From: Plantago ovata
Lineage: Eukaryota; Streptophyta; Magnoliopsida; Lamiales; Plantaginaceae
NCBI GenBank assembly: GCA_028274465.1
Contig: CM051458.1
Span: 103,494,855-103,558,854 of the forward strand
DNA: 64,000 bases
Direction of reading: 5' to 3'
Shown one piece after another: positions 58,828 through 64,000 of the stretch (positions within the stretch are counted from its first letter, which is position 1; each line of letters begins with the position of its first letter). A model generated the notes under the pieces. It ran no database searches. It had not been told where the DNA came from and worked only from the letters and a program-made list of their open reading frames with translations. The position numbers were made by a program, and so were the translations under genes.

Positions 58828-60224
58828 GTCGAATCAAGTAGCGCATGATGCGGATGCCCTTGGGTGGCCTATGACGAAGAACTATTGCATTTGTAGATGA
58901 TTTTTGGTTGTTGTTCAGTGTTTTGAATCTTTTGATATAACTTGATTTTCATAAATATATGTACCTTGCAAATTAAATGTATTCATCTTCTGTTCTACAA
59001 TTTTTTTAAATTATAAGTGAGAAATTTCTATATAAGTTATAATAAAGTGTTGAATAAGTTTGTAAATGTCAATCAAGATTTAATATTCTACTGGAATACA
59101 ACCTCAGATATGGCTGCAAACCTTGTTATGACTGGACGATGACTTCTAAACTTTGGTTATTCCTCCTGTTGGGGAACATTGCCCTGAAATACTACAATTT
59201 CTTTGCCAATGATCTCTAAGTTTAGCGCCATTGTATTTTCTTTTTAATTTATTGTTTCTGTTTTTTTACTATAGTTTGGAGAATTAAGAAGATTAGTCTT
59301 AGTGTTTAAGATAGGTGATTAAGTTCAATATTTATATTACCCAGTAAGAGCCTAATTGGGGACAAAATATAATTGTCAAAGAACATAAACACAAGAATGA
59401 TAGAATGTTTTAGGCAATAAAGTGGTTCATGCGAGCTTGAATGTTTTGAACTAAATGATTTACTTGAAAAGGTTGAATTATATCATAAATAAAAATATAT
59501 TTTGTAGGACCGTTTTGTTAAATGATAAAGTACAATTTTTATAATTTTTAAAAGTGAAGAAAATTAGGAAGGTACCATTATTTAGTTACCTTCTCCACTA
59601 ATCTCCGGCACCAAAATTTGAAATTATGATCCTAGTTAGGCAAATAAATTCAATAAATTAACACTAACCATATTTTAATTTGGAATTCAATAGCCAAGGT
59701 CAATCTTATACACTTAAGTAAGAAAAATAATAACAAAGCAATGCAAAATAATAATATTGAAGTAGTAGGTAATTAAGTAATGAAGTTGGAAGGTGAAGGT
59801 TTAGCGATTGAATTCCAATACCTAAGTGGTATAGTATTTTTTCAAAAAATGAGTATAGGTGAGTGATAATCCGATGGTTTAACACATTTAAAAGTAATGA
59901 TATGATTCTAAAAAATAATAATTTATTTTGAATATATAGTCATTAGGTTAATATGGATCCGAACTCTAACTTTTCACAAATAGACACAAGAAAACAAATT
60001 GTATACTTGCATTTGAATAAATTTGTCTGGGTCATTCACACAAAAAGATGATATATATATATATTTTGCCAAAATAATTAAATAGAATGTGTCTTCATAT
60101 GTTAACTTTATCTTTCCACACCACTAATATATTTTTTGTTTATTCACCACATGAAACATCATAGGTAAGAGGTTCGAAACACCAGTAGCAAGAAAGAAAA
60201 AAATAAACAAGCCAAACTAAAATT

Positions 60225-60645
60225 TCACCTGTGAAGAAAATTCACCATAAGCTAATTAACAAAACTATAGAAGAAAGGTATTTCAAGAATTGGAGGGTTA
60301 CCTACAAAAAAAGTTATTGTCATGATCCGCCATGGAGGAGTTGCTCTGGCCGAATGATAGAGAGAGTTGCGAGATTTTTTAACCCAATTTCATCACAACA
60401 AGAATCCTTGAGAAAAAAAAACACACAAGCATAACTAGAAATATAAGCTAATTTTCATCCGTGGCGAAAATTCACCATAAGCTAATTAACAAATCTAAGG
60501 AAGAAAAGTATTCGAAGAATTAGAGTGTTACCTAGAAAGAAATTTATCGTCAATAGCCGCCATGGAGGAGTTGCTCAGGGAGAGAGAGAGAGAGAAGATT
60601 TAACCCAATTTCACCACAACAAGAATTCTCAAGCTGAAGACGGCA
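60225..60645. repeat. Direct duplication inside the right arm
   Basis: GAAAATTCACCATAAGCTAA...CGCCATGGAGGAGTTGCTC...AACCCAATTTCA occurs at about 60235-60420 and again at about 60470-60630. The left arm holds only one equivalent. A (GA)n run marks the second copy. Confidence 0.85.
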
Positions 60646-60890
60646 AGAGTGACTCGGTTAATTTGCACATATAAAGACCCTAAAACGTTGAAATGGAAAT
60701 AATCCTAACACTTTTTATTTAAATTAAATGTGATTATTTGTAGTTGAACGTCCAACGTTTTAAGCGTGTCTTTTGGGAATTCAGACCACGCATTAAAAAC
60801 GTTTTATGCGATTAGAAAATCATTTTATGTCAAACTTATAAGTTATAAGACATGGTACATGAAAATGTTGCATAAAGCATAAAAGTAGTG

Positions 60891-62413
60891 TTGCACAATC
60901 ATTTATCAATTTCACTATATATATGCGTGATGAATTAGTTCTAGTGATTGAAGGTGTGCATATGGTTGTTCTCTTATGTTAGTGACAAACATAGGGTAAG
61001 GTTAGTCTACCGAGTAACATGAGTAAAACATTGGTCTTGTGTGAGATGGATTAATTACTACGCATAAATTAATTTTATGTTCCTCATGAACCTGTTATCT
61101 TTTAATATGTAACTCATACACATTAGAGATTGTTTCATGAGCATTTAGTAAAAGTGTGAGGTTGTAGATCCTTTACACCTTTTTTACATATCGATTACAC
61201 ACACTTTTGCATTCACGTTATTGCTATTATCATTGATATGGAATCATTGCTGCTAACAGAATTTAAGATCACTCTTCATCATTGTTTATATCATTGCATT
61301 CACCAAGATCATTCACTCAAGCAATACTATAATTCACACGAGACAGTTATACGATTTTGTGTTTCGTTTATTCTCGTTCCTTTGCTAAGTGTCCACGAGA
61401 GAAGGACGCTTCGAACCAACTATTCATCACTATACTATACTATATTCACTTCTAGCCAACTTTTCAGTTTAAAGTATAAATTTAAATTAAACAAATTTGA
61501 ACCCAAAGTGATCTAAAACTCAACTCCTTTGGGGATTTATCTGAATCCGAAAACAAGTGAAAATTGGAATCCTGGATAATGTCAGAGGCTGAGCTTGAAA
61601 AGGATATTCTACGACTGTGGCTGGGGATGAGTCCGTCCGGCACCATGTGATTTAAATTTAAAGTAATTCTCATCAAATCCAATAGTAGACTTCAGTGTCA
61701 TAATATTGCATGCAATTGCGAGTTCAGTCTGTTGTGTGTTTTGATCTGTTATATTTATGCTATCTTGAAAATCAATCTGTTTTTGTGCCTTTCCATGTCA
61801 GTAGTAGTAGCTAAAATCCATCTGCCATGCATCTTTGTGTTTCTCTCTTGGGGAGTTTGTTGTTACTTGTGAAAATCATAAGGAAAATCATTTCGGCCAT
61901 GTAGCTAGCTAGATTAATTAATTGTTATCAACAAATCAAGAAAGCCCTATATATATATATAATAAGCTGCTTAGAGCTTCTCCATCGGTGAGTCTGATGG
62001 AGGTTTTCACCAATTGATCACCTTATCTCTGAAATTGACATCTATCAGTTCAGACGTTTCTTCTGTCTTTCTTCTGTTTTCTGCCTATTTATATACATAT
62101 ATTAGTACGCTTGATTTCTTGATGATAAATTATCAATCCATAATACTACTCTTTTAACCACATATATACAGAGCTGAGTATTACTTATAACACATCAAGA
62201 TAATTAAGATTTTAAATTTGACAACAAACTGCGTAAACCCAAAAGCTTCTTTGCTTGCTTTAATAGATAAATAGATATATAGATTTAGCCATTACAATAA
62301 TGAACAAGAGTATCAATTAGTACTATTAAAATATAAACTTCTTATATATATTGTCAATACAATATTATTGCATGTGATGTGACCAAGTAACATGCAAGAA
62401 AGTAATCTGCTGC
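60891..62413. other. Intergenic spacer
   Basis: AT-rich with short ORFs, including 61482-61682 (minus), which has no recognisable domain. The last about 150-200 bases are probably the 3' UTR of the F-box gene on the minus strand. Confidence 0.45.
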
Positions 62414-63751
62414 TTATAGAGTATATGAAGAAAGGGATGAGGGTTCCACGTAATGATACCGACCATAGGGCTTGAAGAAAACATTTTGGACATCAGCACG
62501 AGTATAAGTACCAATGTATGGATAAATTTCCACCGATTTGCTCTTCAAATCATAAAGGAAAAGCATGTCTACAGTTAGAGGTCTAAGAAGAACAACAATG
62601 CCCTCCGACGAAATAAGTGCTTCCAGTTTGAAGTAATCAGATTTGAAAGTTAATGCACTCGTGGTTTTCCCATCCTTATGCTGATGATAGATTATTTCAT
62701 TAAATCGCAATAAAAACTCCTGGTCCTCCTGGCCGAGAACTTCAGATAGAGTATAACGATCTAGTGTGTGCATTAGGATCCATTCCTTACGAGATATGGT
62801 TGTGGAGCGCATATAACTACCATGTTCTTCGCCCTTGGGTAGCATCCAGAATTGCATTCCCTCTACGTTAGAACTGCCAAACCATAAGACATCATCACTC
62901 GTTGACCTAGTAAAACTGGAGTTGCAACTTGGACCGTGTTGATCATGTGGGGGTAGCTCAATCAACTGCACACTGTTTACAGAAGGTCTATTCGAGTAAT
63001 CTGACAAATCACAAATAGCAAGAGTCGATAATGATGGGCACCAATGCAGAACGCCATTTACCGCAAGAGGAGGTTTGGTCCAACACAACGTGAATTCCTC
63101 CGTTCCAATCATGTTACTCTCGATCCACTTACCAGTCCTGGAAGAGTAAATGTGCACTGGAACAATATTGCCGGTACAACTGGCAGATGCTAATATGATT
63201 TTGTATTCCAATACGAATTTACTTGTATTCTCCAAGCAGACTAATGCCATAGACGGGGCTTCATGGATTACTGGAGGTGGTGGCAATATTGACCTGGACT
63301 TCCTAGTAAGGGGATTAAAAATGTAGTACCTTTCGGGGTGATAGCCACAAAGGATCAAACCGTTGGAGGAACTGATGAAGTAGCCCAATTTATTTTGGAC
63401 TGGCTTGTCGATTTGATGGATCTTTGGATGATCACGGACAATTTGGTAATTAAAAACCCGTATAACCGGTAGTATGTTCATCAAGGGACATTCAGGGACG
63501 GGGGAATTTGTTGGAGTCTTCTGACGCAAGTTGGGTGTGGTTTGAATGATAGCAACAACATGTGGCTGCAGAATTTTTCTAGTGCGGTAGTAATTGTCAA
63601 GAAAGACATTACTAGCAATGACATGTTTCCATTTTTTGGAGACTAAGCTACACTTGAAAACACATTCAACTGGCAATCGAACTAGTATTGAAATCAGTAG
63701 GTTATCACATACTTTGTCAATTGGGCTCATTTGGGACGACGAATCATCCAT
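62414..63751 (-). CDS. F-box protein with F-box-associated beta-propeller-like region
   Basis: Minus-strand, single coding exon, 445 residues from ATG 63751 (MDDSSSQMSPIDKVCDNLL). The longer ORF begins upstream, but TTTTGTAG|AAAG just before this ATG is a good acceptor, so the extra codons are intron and a leader exon probably lies near or beyond 63.8 kb. The F-box is at about 10-55 (DNLLISILVRLPVECVFKCSLVSKKWKHVI). The associated region has SSSNGLILCGYHPE, YYIFNPLTRKS, VHIYSSRTGKW, VNGVLHWCPSL and IEIYPY-like strands, the usual order for FBA-type proteins. Sequence is clearly different from the 2.7-11.6 kb array, so it is a separate lineage. Role: substrate adaptor of an SCF ubiquitin ligase; target unknown. 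No lesions. Confidence 0.9.
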   Translation of the reverse strand: MDDSSSQMSPIDKVCDNLLISILVRLPVECVFKCSLVSKKWKHVIASNVFLDNYYRTRKILQPHVVAIIQTTPNLRQKTPTNSPVPECPLMNILPVIRVFNYQIVRDHPKIHQIDKPVQNKLGYFISSSNGLILCGYHPERYYIFNPLTRKSRSILPPPPVIHEAPSMALVCLENTSKFVLEYKIILASASCTGNIVPVHIYSSRTGKWIESNMIGTEEFTLCWTKPPLAVNGVLHWCPSLSTLAICDLSDYSNRPSVNSVQLIELPPHDQHGPSCNSSFTRSTSDDVLWFGSSNVEGMQFWMLPKGEEHGSYMRSTTISRKEWILMHTLDRYTLSEVLGQEDQEFLLRFNEIIYHQHKDGKTTSALTFKSDYFKLEALISSEGIVVLLRPLTVDMLFLYDLKSKSVEIYPYIGTYTRADVQNVFFKPYGRYHYVEPSSLSSYTL

Positions 63752-64000
63752 GATGTGATTCTTTCTACAAAAGAGAAACAAAAAATTAATATACTGAATT
63801 GACAGAAAATCATCAGAATCTTGAGCTTTATAAACAACCAAATCATTTTTATTTATTTTTTTAAAAAGGCTAAAAGTTTATTTATTGATAATAAATGGAG
63901 CATAAGAAAAAATGAGCACTTTATCCAAGTCTCCAAAAAACGGCTAAACCAACATCTTCACCAACACCTAACTTCCATCCCAAATCTCAAAAACCAACGC
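63752..64000. other. Upstream region of the F-box gene (window end)
   Basis: Starts with the putative leader intron. T-rich and A-rich stretches follow; no further feature supported. Confidence 0.4.

Larger units (their letters stand above)
56316..60890. mobile_element. Giant inverted-repeat element, about 4.6 kb, ends CACTA...TAGTG
   Basis: The left arm (56316 to about 58045) and right arm (about 59085 to 60890) are diverged inverted copies of each other. Matching landmarks: ACATAAAATG, GCGTGGT, TTCCCAAA and CAACTACAAATAAT at about 56460-56550, against their complements at about 60730-60840. AACCGAGTCAC and GCCGTCTTCAGCT at about 56643-56674 match at about 60632-60660. AATATTGAACTCAA/CACCTATCTTA at about 57815 matches at about 59300. 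GGAGGAA-AACCAAAG at about 57970 matches at about 59160. Outer ends are CACTACT (left) and AGTAGTG (right), as in CACTA elements. The 3-bp flanks (TAA, TTG) do not match. The arms differ by indels, a 71-bp tandem duplication (left), a SINE (left) and an about 235-bp duplication (right). An interrupted coding unit lies in the centre. Confidence 0.8.

Noticed and set aside
61482..61682. Minus-strand 66-codon ORF with Ser-rich segment
   Set aside because: No recognisable motif, ends in spacer sequence, and no sign of splicing partners.

Overview
This is eukaryotic plant nuclear DNA. The genes have GT-AG introns and long AT-rich spacers. They belong to plant families: a group III WRKY factor, F-box proteins with F-box-associated regions, a type-A response regulator, an EDR4-like protein and a plant P450. 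Plant-type LINE, Copia, SINE, hAT, Stowaway and CACTA-like debris lies between them. The dispersed GAACTGAACT-type repeats suggest a Caryophyllales genome, perhaps spinach, beet or quinoa relatives, but that is an inference from pattern only.

Layout. 1-250: last exons of a type-A response regulator (+). 1196-1396: a small Cys/His-rich peptide gene (-). 2.7-11.6 kb: a tandem F-box array with one intact gene (6491-7759), two full-length copies broken by frameshifts or a stop, and two shorter relics. 13.3-15.0 kb: a WRKY55-like gene (+). 15-22 kb: spacer rich in transposable elements (LINE 3' end, hAT MITE, Copia remnant, TAA microsatellites). 22.1-24.8 kb: TFIIS (+). 26.3-26.7 kb: an unidentified conserved-looking gene (-). 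28.0-30.4 kb: an unusual non-LTR retroelement (-) whose C-terminus looks like a restriction-like endonuclease and which has (TAA)n on both sides. 31.0-32.1 kb: EIF1AD (+). 32.5-35.5 kb: EDR4-like (-), apparently with one frameshift. 40.6-44.7 kb: a mitochondrial COA1/TIM21-like protein (-). 45.9-49.9 kb: a membrane RING E3 ligase of the RNFT type (+). 50.7-55.1 kb: a CYP714-like cytochrome P450 (-). 56.3-60.9 kb: a giant inverted-repeat element with 1.7-1.8 kb arms and CACTA/TAGTG ends, holding an interrupted gene that includes a methyl-CpG-binding (MBD)-like module. 62.4-63.75 kb: another F-box gene (-).

The host genes form no pathway cluster. They are ordinary plant housekeeping and regulatory genes separated by mobile DNA. 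The two most unusual objects are the giant CACTA-ended inverted repeat with an MBD-like gene, and the REL-type retroelement bordered by TAA microsatellite. Also notable are a live-and-dead F-box array and a 17-nt retroposon stub with perfect 16-bp target duplications.
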